A stretch of DNA of 64,000 bases from Pisaster brevispinus (taxonomy: Eukaryota > Echinodermata > Asteroidea > Forcipulatida > Asteriidae), in contig JAMKCF010000016.1 of the NCBI GenBank assembly GCA_023634235.1, positions 3,086,001 through 3,150,000 on the forward strand. Direction: 5' to 3'. A program made the position numbers and the translations under genes. Below the pieces are notes generated by a model. The model was not told the DNA's origin. It worked only from the letters and a program-made list of their open reading frames with translations, and made no database searches. Shown piece after piece: positions 33,960-45,239 of this stretch. The first letter of the stretch is position 1. Every line of letters starts with the position of its first letter.

Positions 33960-34400
33960 TATAAGTAGCCAACCAGGATTCGAATTGGCGGGGAAAGTCT
34001 ACAAGACCACATGGCTTGTTGCTATAAATATTTACTGTCCCAGAATTGTTATAACAAAACCAGAGCAGTGTTTTTTTTATTTCAACAAGCACTATGACAT
34101 ATGCAGGGATGTGATAGGCTGTTGAGAAAAAAACCTGAACTCTGAGCGCAAAGAGCGAAAGCATGCGAGCTCGAAAACTTGCGAGCATGAAGCCCAATAT
34201 TAACATTTATCTTTGGTTTTAAAAGCCCTACTCTGCAATCTGGGCGTTATTATATGGTTTTATCTTCATTTTTTATGAATTTGATCTTTAAAATTATTTA
34301 TTTATTTTTTTTTTTTTTGGGGGGGGGGGCAAAAAAAACCGGATTTTTTTTTTATTAAGGGAAAAAAAAACCGGAATTCCGGTTTAAAACGGAGAAATCA
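33960..34400 (+). repeat. Families I/H composite repeat
   Basis: GGGGAAAGTCTACAAGACCA and TTTACTGTCCCAGAATTG belong to family I (also 42550-42660 and 59600-59870). GGATGTGATAGGCTGTTGAG, GCGAGCATGAAGCCCA and AAAAGCCCTACTCTGCAATC recur at 37795-38000. A mixed T/G homopolymer stretch follows at 34300-34330. Confidence 0.5.
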
Positions 34401-34499
34401 CATTCCTGCATATGGTATAGGAGAAGATTGATCTCAATGTCTTTATGGGTAAACATCTGTACAGACTTCATTACTCAATAGAACTGAAAGGTGTTTATC

Positions 34500-34670
34500 A
34501 GAGTCTAAGTCAACATTGGAACATAACTTGTTCAAAATTTTACCAAACCATAACTTCGAAGGGAATTCATTCTAAAAATAGTTTATACCATCAACAGCTG
34601 CAGTGCTTCTCACCAAATAATTTTTAATGGTCATTAATTTTTTTGAGTATTTTTTTTTTACAATACAAAA
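34500..34670 (-). mobile_element. Family E MITE, partial
   Basis: TAGTTTATACCATCAACAGC, TGCAGTGCTTCTCACCAA and GGTCATTAATTTTTTTGAG form the inverted right part of family E. Confidence 0.55.
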
Positions 34671-35222
34671 AAAAACACTGAGAGATAAAGAAAACAAAAC
34701 AATGAAAACAAGTTTGCTCAACGTTTCCCAACATTAGGAACCAGCCCCATCTGTTCTCTCCCTGGGTGCCTCAGCTTAATGAAGACCAAAACGACAACCA
34801 AGGACTTTAGTAGAGGAGCGGCGAGGAGTAAAGGGGTGACCCATAGGGGGGTCAGACAGGTCCCCCTCAGGGGTGCAGCCTTGAGGGGCTGGTATCATGC
34901 AGGGGGGATTTGGAAATGATTATGCAGATTGGCATCACTGGCGATGGGAACCGGGGAATTAGGGTTGGAATGGGTACCAGTGTGGATTGCATAAATCAAA
35001 AGTGTCACTAACTAGTATTCTTTCAAGATGTGCATGTTGTTCAATACATGTATGTGAAAAAAAGAAAGCTCCAGTAAAGGCCGGTTTGCTTATCTCAATG
35101 TTTCAACTAGTGTGCTCCATAACACCCCTTACAAAGATGCCTTTTGATTGGTTTAGAGTGCATCACATGATATGGATTCTTTCTTTTTTTCTAGAAAACT
35201 TCACAGAACGTGATAAACTATG

Positions 35223-35478
35223 ACCATAGCAACCGCTGTAATATACCCATAGCAACATCAGCTTCTTGGTACCTAGACCGTAGCAACCAATGTACTTAAA
35301 CCCATAGCAACCAATGTGCTATACCATAGCAACTAAAGTACTACATGTATACCCAAAGAAATCAATGTACTATACCTGCATCAACCAATGAACATGTACT
35401 AAACCTATAGCAACCAATGTACTACACCCATAGCAACATCAGCTTGGTACCTAGATAATAATAATAAAGACGTGTAGA
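35223..35478 (+). repeat. Minisatellite of CCATAGCAAC motifs
   Basis: CCATAGCAAC or one-mismatch variants occur at least seven times in about 220 bp, mostly with CAATGTACTA spacers. A longer unit (CCATAGCAACATCAGCTT then GGTACCTAGA) occurs at both ends, about 182 bp apart. CCATAGCAAC resembles the right part of the X-box bound by RFX factors. Confidence 0.7.
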
Positions 35479-35749
35479 CACAATATACATGGGAAGAAAT
35501 AACACAAATATTGAATGCTTGTACTTATGCTATGGTTAAATCTCTGACTCCCTCGTTGAACCCCGGAGTGGTCTATTTTCCCTCTTTGCCCCGGGAATAT
35601 AGACCGATCTGGGGATCACCTCCGGAGTTATAGTTTTAACCATAGCAATCGAAGCAGTCAATATTTGTAAGCTAGTCATCGTCAAGAGACTACAGGGATG
35701 TAGAGAGGAGAGCGCACTAATAAAAAATATCTACCCTACAAGGGAACTC

Positions 35750-35990
35750 GGCAAAGCTCAAAAAAGGGGATATAAACGCCAAGCTGACAACAGCCAATCT
35801 CTCTCATTCAAACATTGGTGTAATCTCAACCCTTATGAACTGCACAAATCAATTGACTGTGATGCAGTGACTAGACGACACTACTCATTCTAGTCATTGT
35901 GAAATTGTGTATTAGCTCGGCCGGATTCGAACCCACAACCTTGTGATTGCAAGTCCATGCAGTCTAACCACTCGACCACGCTTGTCACTC
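35750..35990 (-). mobile_element. tRNA-derived SINE, family S4
   Basis: The minus strand shows A-box TGGTCGAGTGG and B-box GGTTCGAATCC with correct spacing. The body TCTAGTCACTGCATCACAG and GAGAGAGATTGGCTGTTGTC follows, and a T-rich end. The anticodon position would be TGC but folding is poor, so it is not a functional tRNA gene. Confidence 0.7.
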
Positions 35991-36029
35991 AAATGACTAT
36001 ACCAAGAATCGAAGACTGACTGATCTTTT

Positions 36030-36600
36030 TTTGTGGTGGGGGGGGGGGGGGTTGACACCAGCAACTGACCAAAACAAACTATTAGCGCTGGTCATCAGTT
36101 CTGCATCACTACATCCAAGGCCAGCCTGTAGAGCTACAACACACTGTTCCAGTCTCCTACATAACTCAATGCACAACAGTCATTTATTAGATTTCGTGTC
36201 CAGGGCTCCCTTCCCTTTTCCTGTTTCTTTTTCTTCTTTTTTTTTTCATTGAGGATTGAAATGATGCTCCGGAATGCCAAGTCATTCAAATCAAAATAGC
36301 TGTTTTAATTGACCGCTCACTTTTACCCCCATGATTTGTGGCCGGCCGGTAATAATTTGCGGTGACCGGTGACAGCCCAGGTGGACTGGTAGAAATTAAT
36401 GGAAGTTTTCACGCATGAGCAGCTCTGGATGGATGCTCTACAAGTACTGTACCTGTCTGAACGGGCGTGTTTATTTGTTTTTTCGTGCTGTTTTTGTTGT
36501 TGTTGTCTGTTTTGCTTTAGCGAACAACAAGCGGTGACCTTGATGGGTATGACAAAGGCAGCACTGTGGTGGGTCTCCAATCAACAACTTCACAACTCGG
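36030..36600. other. No gene; poly-G and T-rich tracts
   Basis: A G13 run lies near 36038-36051 and a T run at 36236-36247. Overlapping open frames on both strands show no family features. Confidence 0.3.
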
Positions 36601-36644
36601 AAGCCCAATTTATATTTTTTTGAAGCCCACATGAGGAGTAAAAG

Positions 36645-37320
36645 TAGAGCTGCCAACAATCTTGCAATCTGGAAGAATTTGTACAACAACCAGGGAGATA
36701 TTAACCCTAACCCCCATTAGGGTCTCTCTACATAGCCTGCCAAATACAACAGAATGCAACACAGTTGAAATGAGAACCGTGCCAAATGCAACAAAATGCA
36801 ACAAGGGATATTGTTGCATTGTGCAGGCATGCTGTTTGTGAAAGGACTGAGCAAGGGTGTTTGCCCTGCTAAATGCAACAGTATGCACATAAGTGTAATG
36901 TTTAACTGTTATTATACAGTCTTTTGAATATGATTTGAATTATGATTCTTACCTAATATTACATCATACTTCTCAATACTTTTCCCATAAAAAATATTTT
37001 GAAATACCCATTATAAGTTATTCAGATACAATAGAAGCACCCAAACCTACATGTATATGAAGTCACTTCACTGCTGAATGCAACAAATTCAGTCCAAAAA
37101 TGACATCTCAGTTGACTGCCAAATGCAACAGATCACAACAACTGTAGCCATTTGGTACATATTGTTGCATTTAGCATGGTTAGGGTTAAGAATTACATTC
37201 AACAAAAATAGGAGGAAAGTTTCCATAATCAGGGAGCTTTTCAAATGTGTTCATCAGAACATGAGAGATTGGTTTATTTTCAGGGATTTTTCTGCAGACC
37301 CAGGAAGAGTTGGTGGCTCT
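36645..37320 (+). repeat. Family D repeat split by a piggyBac-like MITE
   Basis: AGAGCTGCCAACAATCTTGC up to GGGAGATA, and GAATTACATTCAACA to AGTTGGTGGCTCTG, are the two parts of one D copy. The break falls within GATATTTAGAATTACATTC of the intact copy. Confidence 0.75.
36705..37185 (-). mobile_element. piggyBac-like MITE, copy 2, with TTAA on both sides
   Basis: TTAA at 36701-36704 and 37186-37189 flanks CCCTAACCCCCATTAGGG at the left and CATGCTAAATGC-type sequence, inverted, at the right (GCATTTAGCATGGTTAGGG). The 481-bp length equals copy 3 within a few bases. No transposase is present. Confidence 0.8.
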
Positions 37321-37372
37321 GTAAAAAACATGGTTGAGGGGAGAGGCACAACTTAATGTGACATTAGAAGAT

Positions 37373-37595
37373 TCAACATTCTTTCATGTTGTTAATTGGA
37401 GGAGGAATTACAGAATAAGCCCAATTTCTAGACCATGTGACCTGTGACATCACTTGTTTACAAAAGAGCCACAGAGCCTGGACTTCCTGAAGGCACACTT
37501 GGCTCACAGCCACAAGATTGCACTGTTTGATTTTTGTCAACTTTGGGTATGAAAAAAGGGAGCACATCTCAAAACTTGTTCAGCTGTTATTTTTT
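37373..37595 (-). repeat. Family J repeat, inverted copy
   Basis: ACCATGTGACCTGTGACATC, AGAGCCACAGAGCCTGGACT and AACTTGTTCAGCTGTTATTT are the reverse complement of blocks at 14236-14575. Confidence 0.6.
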
Positions 37596-37794
37596 ATAAC
37601 TCTTGGATTTTGTGGAAATAATGACACAAGACAGAGTTTCCTGCCAGTCAAAATGTTGTGGCCGTAAATAATACGTTGAACAAAAACAAGGTGTTTGTAA
37701 AAACTCAAAACTGTAAATTTTGTGAAGTTGTCCTGTGCTAACTAGTGTAAATATGAAACTTTAGTGTTTTATGACTTGAAACTTGAGGAAAATG

Positions 37795-38095
37795 TTGATG
37801 TCACTGATAAAGGGATGTGGTAGGCTGGGAAAAAAACTGGACTGTGAACGCAAAATGCGAATGCTTGCGAGCGTGAAGCCTACTTTTATATACATTATCT
37901 TTGGTTTTAAAAGCCCTACTCTGCAATCTAGTGCGTTCTATAGTTCTATAGTTTTACCTTCATGTTTTTATGAATTTAATCTAAATTATTTATTAAAAAA
38001 AACAAATGTTTATTTTATTTTATTTATTTATTTTATTTTATTTTATTTTTGGGGGGGAAGGGTAAAAAAACTGAGTTTCCAGGAAAAAACGGGAA
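37795..38095 (+). repeat. Family H repeat and (TTTTA)n run
   Basis: GGATGTGGTAGGCTGGGAAA, GCGAGCGTGAAGCC and AAAAGCCCTACTCTGCAATC match 34110-34290. A (TTTTA)n-like microsatellite follows at 38010-38050, then G8. Confidence 0.55.
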
Positions 38096-38671
38096 ACCAG
38101 GTGAAAACAGTGGCAAAGTGTGCAATGAATTGTCCACTTTTCCATTGCTACTCAGTCCAAGTTTACAATCTCCCAGATCAAAGCCCCCTGGAAGCAGTTT
38201 CCTCCCAGTCAGAATCTTGTGTCCGTAAACAAATTCGCCGAAAATTATTAGCGATAATGCGCAGAATGTGCTGAAATTCTACCTCCCCCGAGGGCCTACA
38301 GGTGAGGTGGATTATGCATGTTTGAGGAGGGACGTTGCACGGCAGAAAGCACACCTGTCATTGTATATTTTGGGACCCACCACGTGAAACTTAATTTAAT
38401 TGAGGACTTTTAAGGCGGCACGGTAGGATGGGGTTCTGGAGGTGTTGAACTTTGTGGACTATTTGGTTGACACTGTTGCATGACTCTCGTTAGTGTAGAT
38501 CTTGCTGTAATGATGCAGAGTATAGACTCATTTCCAAATGACGCAGCAAGCAAATCATGGTTTTCCCTGTAGACTGTGCACGTCTCGCAGGTATCAAAAA
38601 CAAGAAAACAACTTGAAAGAAGACTATTATTATTTTTCTATGAAAGAATTCACATCTTTTGAAGATCTACT

Positions 38672-39325
38672 TCATAGAACTCTTTTATAGCGTCAATGCA
38701 TAACTCAGTACAACGTAAATAGCTGACCAAAGCCCACTTTACATGAACATTCCACATTCCTAGCTAAGAACCGTAGATACATGTAGAACCAAAGTTACAA
38801 TGAAAAACATACACAGAACCCCAGTCAGAACCATCACCTGTACATATACATGTAGGACTCCTCCATCTTGTTATTGAATAACTCAGCACAATGTGAAATA
38901 GTCCACTATTGCCCACTTCACGTGAAAATTACTCATACCACAAAAATTTGACATTCCAATAGCTAAGAACCATAGATACGCATAGAACCATAGTGAAATT
39001 GTAGAACCAGAGACAGAAGCACAGGTAGAAACATAACCTGTACATGTAGGACTCTTCCACCCTGTCATTGAATAACCCAACACAATGTAAAATAGCCCAC
39101 TATTGCCCATGACTCATAAAACAAAAATTCTACATTCCCCCTCTAGGAACCATACGTGTAAAACCATAGTTACATTGTAGAACTGTAGACAGAACCAAAG
39201 CTAGACCCATAAACTATACATGTAGGACTCTTCTATCATATCATTGAATACCTCAATATAGCTGCCCATCACCCACTTCACATTAAAAAATGCCCATAAA
39301 ACAGAAATTCCACACTTAAAACATA
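38672..39325 (+). repeat. ~180-194-bp tandem array, about 3.5 units
   Basis: TGTAGGACTC recurs at 38851, 39045 and 39221. Each is followed by CATTGAATAACTCA-like, CCCACTTCACGTGAA-like and AGAACCATAG-like blocks. The first unit starts near CATAGAACTCTTTTATAG. Confidence 0.75.
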
Positions 39326-40020
39326 ATTCAAGGCCAGACACTCCTGTCTGCTAGAGCCCAGATTTTACACTTGTGCCAACCAAAGCACAAACATTACTAA
39401 GCACCAAAATTTTGCTAAGCAAAAATGGCAAAGCATAATGATTCTCATAGACAACCAGCTAAAAAACACCCTGTGGTCAGAGGTTTGTCATTGGTCCCCC
39501 CGCATTTTTTGCTTAGCGAATCCTCTGCAAAGAGCAGCTGTAAAAAATTAGGCATAAGTTTAAGACAAAAGTCCTCAAATTACAGACTGGACAAAAACAC
39601 ACACGGAAGCAAATAAAACCCAAAGGAAAAACAGACACAGTGGGCATTCCAGGGTGCCCCCTCCAAACACAAGAACCTTCACTCTAAACTGGTCATGCTG
39701 TGTCCGTTTTCTTCTCCTTCATGAAACAAACGGAATCTTGAGAAGGAAAGAATAACAAATTGGGAGAGGGAAAAAAACATTGATGGGAGTCTGGAGGAAG
39801 CAGGTAGGAGGAGAGAAACAGTGTAAGCTAATATGAAGAAATGTCACAACAACTTTCAAGGATGATTGGTACAATTAAAATGTCAGCAAGAAAAAGGCTG
39901 GGTGACCTGGCTTGGTGTTTGACATAACATAACATTTAAACAATTAAAATTTATAAAATTCTATTCCATCAACATCATAGTGAACATACTAGAAATTAAC
40001 AAGGATAGAGGCGAGTCTTC

Positions 40021-40342
40021 AGCCCCTTTCACACAAGAGCAATTTAGCAAGGGTCCCTTGCTAGATTGTAGCATGGTTGTAACATCTTACAAAATGTACC
40101 TCTTGTGAAAGGACAACAATTTATGTACTGTCCAGGGTCCCTTGTAAAATCTTGTTAAACATTGCTACTTTTTGTCAGACCTATGACAAAATCTTCCGTA
40201 TAGCACACAATGGTTGCTAGTTTTTTAGGCCATGTGAAAGCTTGCAAAATCAGTCATGCACGATGACAACAAATAAACAATCAGCGCTAGTAAGATTCGT
40301 AGCAAGGGACCATGGTAATTTTGTTGTCATGTGAAAAGGGCT
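40021..40342. mobile_element. MITE with CCCTTTCACAC-type inverted ends
   Basis: AGCCCCTTTCACAC at the left is mirrored by GTGAAAAGGGCT at the right. The interior repeats AGCAAGGGTCCCTTGCTA-like motifs. Its ends resemble those of 32595-32933 and 56238-56500. Confidence 0.6.
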
Positions 40343-40509
40343 TTAAGAGCTTTACGAAACAGACATAAACTAAGAGATTCCCCTATGACAGGAAGAAAAT
40401 TGATACAAATCATTGGTCCAGCTACACTGATTGGTTTTTGGTTTTTTCCACAGGGAGCATTCAAGTTAAGTGAGTGATGTCACGGGTGGATCAAAACAAA
40501 AATGTGAAG

Positions 40510-40527
40510 TAGTAGTAGTAGTAGTAG
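40510..40527 (+). repeat. (GTA)n microsatellite
   Basis: Six GTA/TAG units. Confidence 0.85.
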
Positions 40528-40806
40528 GACAAGTTTTGGTTTTTTTCTAAACAAAAAGAGCAAGTTTAAACAGGCATGCAACTGCCCGATGAAAAAAAGA
40601 GAGGAAATTTTCAAAGGCACAACGCAAGCGCGGAGCGAGGCAGCCAAAACGCCAAGGGACATGAGATCCACAATGGTACCCTAGAAAATGTTGAGGTTTA
40701 TTATGCTCTTAGGTGCATTCTTAGCATGTACTAGGCTTATTTCACATTATTGTGGTTGTACATTGTTGTTGCCAAGCATATATAAGGCTTTAAAAAAAAA
40801 TCGCCA

Positions 40807-40810
<4 letters not shown>

Positions 40811-40839
<29 letters not shown>
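40811..40839 (+). repeat. Poly-T run (29 T)
   Basis: Uninterrupted T29, followed by CGCGGAAATCCGCGGAAACG-type sequence, a short GC palindromic stretch. Confidence 0.85.
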
Positions 40840-40841
<2 letters not shown>

Positions 40842-40919
40842 CGCTGATCATTTAAAAAAACGCGGAAATCCGCGGAAACGCGGAAGAGTTGCATGCCTGT
40901 TTAAAATGAATCTATTCTG

Positions 40920-41050
40920 TAATAACGAGGTTGTGGGTTCGAATCCTACCAAGCTAACCACTGATTTCAAAGTGACTAGAATAAGTAATTGATTTGATTT
41001 GAGCAATTCCTAATCATATGTGTTTGTTTGAGAGAAATTGGCTGCTGCCA
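40920..41050 (+). mobile_element. SINE S4, 5'-truncated copy
   Basis: Starts inside the tRNA-like head (GAGGTTGTGGGTTCGAATCC) and continues with AGTGACTAGAATAAGTAATT and GAGAGAAATTGGCTGCTGCC, matching 35750-35990 in opposite orientation. Confidence 0.65.
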
Positions 41051-41054
41051 GCTA

Positions 41055-41362
41055 GGGCTAAATAGCTCAGTTGGTAGAGTGCCGGCATGTTAATCTGGAG
41101 GTCGCGGGTTCAAATCTCCCTCTAGTCAAATTGTCTCTGTTCATTTATTTAAAATCTGCCCAGTCAGTTTGCCTTGTGGTTTATTATTTGATACTAATAA
41201 TAATTAAAAAAAATAATAAGTAAAAACCAAAAGGGAAACTGACTGGGTAAATTTCACTTAATATTTGGGTGAAGAAATTTGTTTTTTGACTGTAACAGGA
41301 TTTGAACCTGCGACATCCCAGTTAACATGCCGCTGCTCTACCAACTGAACAATCGAGCCCTT
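41055..41362. mobile_element. Foldback element with a tRNA-like unit in each arm
   Basis: The left arm carries a tRNA-like unit (A box TAGCTCAGTTGG, B box GGTTCAAATCT) on the plus strand at 41055-41130. The right arm carries a homologous unit on the minus strand at 41284-41362 (TGTTCAGTTGG, GGTTCAAATCC). Inner arm parts CTGCCCAGTCAGTTT and GAAACTGACTGGGTA also mirror each other around an AT-rich centre. The anticodon triplet reads GTT in both units, but the anticodon stems have mismatches. Confidence 0.75.
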
Positions 41363-41462
41363 TGATGGCAGATTCAAATTCATTACATTTTTTTTTCTTA
41401 TCAGGAGAGCATTTGATAGGAATTTTCAGAAGGACTGAACTTTTCTCATTGTCCATCTTGTT

Positions 41463-41850
41463 ATAGGTAGGGTCATAGATTGGTAAATCCTCCAAAAATT
41501 AATGACCAAAAAACTTAATTGGTAGGAAGCACTTCAGCTGTTGATGGTATAAACTATTTTGGGAAAGGATTTCCTTCGAAGTAATATGGTTTGGATCATT
41601 TTTCACCCCCATAACATTTTAATCTGAGAGACGATTCATGCATGAATCATTTCTCAGATTTCTGAGGAATGGTGTCCTTTCGCGAATGCTGCGGCCAGGG
41701 ATGCGGCTGGTACCCGCTATCACCTCACTAAACGTGGGTGGATCTAACATTCATATAAAAATACTGTAACAATTTTGTGCCATTTTCTCAGCAAGTAGAC
41801 ACTGTATTCAGCTGAAACTTTCACATGTGACTTTTATTTATATCTATACA
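41463..41850 (+). mobile_element. Family E MITE, full copy
   Basis: Starts GGTAGGGTCATAGATTGGTA, has the ACGATTCATGCATGAATCAT palindromic centre flanked by TCTGAGA / TCTCAGA, and ends CTGAAACTTTCACATGTGAC. This is the fullest plus-strand copy. Confidence 0.75.
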
Positions 41851-41864
41851 ATTTTGCCTATAAT

Positions 41865-43010
41865 GTAAATCAGCAGTACCTTGAACACCGATCAGTCGAT
41901 AATTCAGCAAGCCAGATTTTTCCCCCTTTTTTGCAACCTTCGCGATTGTGGGAACCGAGAACTACTTCTCAAAAAAAAATCCTTCAAGAATTAATTTGAA
42001 AAAAATTTGCCAAATCAAATTAATTCAGTAAACAAGGCCGATAATATAAGCTTTGAAGAAAATGTTTAAAGCTGTGGAATGTTTCAGTCATTGGATGAGT
42101 TCACCGAGTAGACTTGGAGTCATAAACAGAATAATGACTGAACACCCTTCAGACAAAAACTATTTCAGACTCAAGGGCGCCGTAAATCATAACTAGAGAA
42201 TGTGGCCAGGGACAGTATACACCCTACGTCCACCATCCAGCCGTTAACGGACGTTCTAATGAAGGTGACCATGGGCTACACCCAAAGGACAAGAAAAAAG
42301 TGTCAAATGAAGAGAAATCTAATTACGTTTGGTGGTTTCAGTTTGTCAAGAAACGCTGGCGTGTGAAAGTGGAAACTTTTTGGCAGTAAATTTGTTTAGG
42401 AATTTCTGGGATTGAAACCATTGTCAATGATGCAAGGGCGTTTTAAAAATCCAGTTTACATAATGCTGCATTGTAAGAAAGGATTTAGGGTTTGTAGCTA
42501 CAATGTGTGAACAATTAGTGAAATTATTTATTTATTTCTTATTTCATTATGGCAGGGCTTGAAATTTTGGGGGAAAATCCACAAGAACACAGAGCTTGTT
42601 GCTCAAAATGTTTACTGCACCAGAACAGGTTTTTACAAGACCAGAATTACAATAGAATGAGAAAAAAACTTCCTGACTCAGTTCAACATACACTTAACTA
42701 ATTTATTTGAACTATTTAATTGTAATTTTGATATTTTTACCCTTCTAAATTTTTTTATATAATTATCGATACAAAAATTAGGCCACATACTAAAGGTTTT
42801 GAAAAAGTAAATTGGTGTGCATCAAATTGACAATACTTTGACGTCATCTGTGGGCGGTTGCTTTGTTATAGCAACAAAGCAGCTTTACAAAATGGAGCTC
42901 CCACAAATACTGTAGCATGAGTGATGACGTCATGGGGCTTTTCGCAAATCTTTCTAAATAAAGGAAACTGAAGAAAAGTACTCAAAATGGTTTTTTTTTA
43001 CAATTAATAT
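41865..43010. other. No gene; one family I fragment
   Basis: A family I piece (GGCAGGGCTTGAAATTTTGG, CAAGAACACAGAGCTTGTTG) lies at 42552-42660. 42060-42340 is unique and somewhat GC-richer. No exon signals were found. Confidence 0.35.
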
Positions 43011-43215
43011 CTGTTTGCTCTCATGTGATCTCAATCTCTTTATTGATTGAAAACATTTTAAATGAAATTCAGCAAAGATCACTTGTTGACATTTTCGTTC
43101 CAGCTGGTCTTTAAACATCCACAGGAAGATTAATTCTCAATTTGAAACCGTCTCTTCAAAATGTTCCCTAGAGTTGATCGACGAGGCCTTCCAATAAGAC
43201 CATGGGTGTAGTATT
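43010..43215 (+). repeat. Dispersed repeat shared with 20150-20310
   Basis: Matches the blocks listed for 20150-20310, with an insertion of about 55 bp near GACGAGGCCTTCCAATA. Confidence 0.5.
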
Positions 43216-43345
43216 AAGCAGACAAACAGAGTCATCAAGGTATTTTCAAGAAACCGCACTCCAAAGTCATCATTACGGATGTCATTCATCTACAATTATC
43301 ATTAAGAACTCATTTATCTGGATTTATCATTGAAAACTCATTTAC

Positions 43346-43373
43346 CTGCCCACAGGATTCCTTGTCGCTATCT
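43346..43373 (-). CDS. Possible 28-nt micro-exon
   Basis: On the minus strand CATCTAACTAATGACTCTGTAG (branch-point-like CTAAC plus acceptor) precedes AGATAGCGACAAGG..GGGCAG, which is followed by GTAAATG. One frame gives DSDKESCGQ. This is too short to be convincing alone. Confidence 0.15.
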
Positions 43374-44162
43374 CTACAGAGTCATTAGTTAGATGACAGC
43401 GGCTCAGACCGAGCTCCCTCCAGAGTAAGAACACTTCATGACCTTACAACAATCTCACCGCATACCTATCCCCCAAAACTCTCTTCATTCCATTCAAAAA
43501 GAACCTTTTGAAGATGTCGCAATTTCCTATGAAGCGATACAAGCCTGTGAAGTGAGCGGGGGCTGAAAGCCGGGGCAGAGATAAAGAGCAAGCCTTGATG
43601 AGTGTAATTGATAGCATAACAAGGTCGTCACTTTTTTTTGTCCCCTGAACAACAACAAAATATCCCCCCAGTCTAGACAGATTCCGAAGGAAGCCAGCAT
43701 TACAAGTGATACTCGAGATGTAGGGAAACAACACAAGGTGAGCCCAAAACTTCTTCTAAAAGTTTTCAAGGAGAAGGAAGTAGATGTCAGCGAGGATGAG
43801 GTTTACGAGAGAGGTAAAGAGGAAGGTAATCATTGGGTTTCCTGAGGTGGATGGGAGGGGGTTATTTTCTTGAAGCAGAGATGTTGGGAGTGGTCAGGAA
43901 ACTGAAGACAGCCTGGAGTGTACACTTGAGCATCAAAATAAACAGTGCTAGAAATGAGCGGACAGCGTTGACATCTTGAAGGAATAAGTGCGGTCATAAA
44001 GACTTACTTTAGGCCCAGCTGACGGGGGGCGTTAATCATCTGTAAGCAGCGTTCTCCTGCTCCAGTCTGCTGATGAAATGCTACAGGTGGTTCAAACACC
44101 TAAGAACCAGTCAAAACTCTCTTTTAAAGTGGTCCTAGGATGTGTTCAGAAACATCCACTTC

Positions 44163-44545
44163 ATGGTATTATACAAGAGTGGTAGAGCTGACAAAATAGT
44201 CACAGACAGTGTTCATGCTTTGTGTGATCAACCATATTCATGAAATAAACCTTTGGAAATTTAGGTTTATTTTGTCATGTGAGCCAGGAGAAAATAGAGA
44301 AAACCATGCACAATTTACAGCATGTACTTTTCTAAACACTTTGTCCTTTATTTTGATTGTAACAACCAAAATCAGCTGTTGCCTTTTTTTAGGTTTTCAG
44401 ATACAGTTTTCTCAAATATGACTTCATTCCATAGGGGGATATTTTACAGATACAGTGGTTCTAGAATGGACTTAAAAATCAGTAAGCTTTCAGACTAAAA
44501 TTAAACAATGTTTTTTTATCCTTACCCACCCTGAATAATACCTTT
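44163..44545 (-). mobile_element. Family F MITE, full copy, inverted
   Basis: ATGGTATTATACAAGAGTGG at the left and CACCCTGAATAATACCTTT at the right are the ends. ACCATGCACAATTTACAGCA shows reverse orientation relative to 22833-23226. Confidence 0.75.
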
Positions 44546-44567
44546 AGTATAAAATTTGGACTATTCA

Positions 44568-44880
44568 ATTCAATTCAATTCAGTTGACATTTATTTAGCA
44601 AAGTTGGATTATGTAAGTACAATACAGTTATATTTAAACAAGCAATTACAAATGTGAAGGTAATCACCACCAGAAAAAATAATGCTTTAATTGAATCTAA
44701 TTCTTTAAATTAATATTTTATAATTAATAGCAAGCGAAGTTGAGAAAGAGTAGAATAGGAGAATACAAGGCTGTTCACATAAGCCAAGGCTTAGAGGTCG
44801 AACAGCCTGAACAGACTATACATCGTAATTACATAAAACAGGCAGACACGATCGGACACACAAACAGATGACAAACAAAA
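44568..44880 (-). mobile_element. Possible LINE 3' end with (GAATT)n tail
   Basis: On the minus strand the sequence runs through CTGTTCGACCTCTAAGCCTT and AAATAAATGTCAACTGAATT into GAATTGAATTGAATAG. Short pentanucleotide tails of this kind are typical of CR1/L2-type LINE ends. No coding part is recognised. Confidence 0.3.
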
Positions 44881-44940
44881 CCAACGTAAGTCATATTATA
44901 AACCAGGCTGATGCAAGATTGAAGAACAAAAAGCACAAAG

Positions 44941-44998
44941 ATAACAATGAAAACGAAGGAAAGCCTAAAATAACAATGAAAACGAAGGAAAGCCTAAA
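44941..44998 (+). repeat. 29-bp exact tandem duplication
   Basis: ATAACAATGAAAACGAAGGA then AAGCCTAAA occurs twice in a row. Confidence 0.85.
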
Positions 44999-45239
44999 TA
45001 TTGAATATTGAAAAAGAGAAAAAGCTGGCAGACTAGTGAAACGACAATCTAGCTGGTCCTGCCTGCTACATGTAGTCACTAATTGAGGGCAACCCTAATG
45101 AGGTAATTTTGTCCACGGCGCTTTAAACTTTATGAAAAGCAAAATCACCACTTGCTTTAACTAGTTAAATAATTTATCCTAAAAGTTTCTTTTTGGTATG
45201 GAATTTGAAACGAGTCTTAAATGACCTGCAGTGTGTTAC

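Noticed and set aside
37783..38274. 163-codon plus-strand open frame
   Set aside because: Runs through family H and a (TTTTA)n microsatellite; no coding character.
41055..41130. Functional tRNA-Asn gene (GTT anticodon position)
   Set aside because: A and B boxes are good but anticodon and acceptor stems carry mismatches, and a mirrored copy lies 150 bp away; better explained as a repeat.
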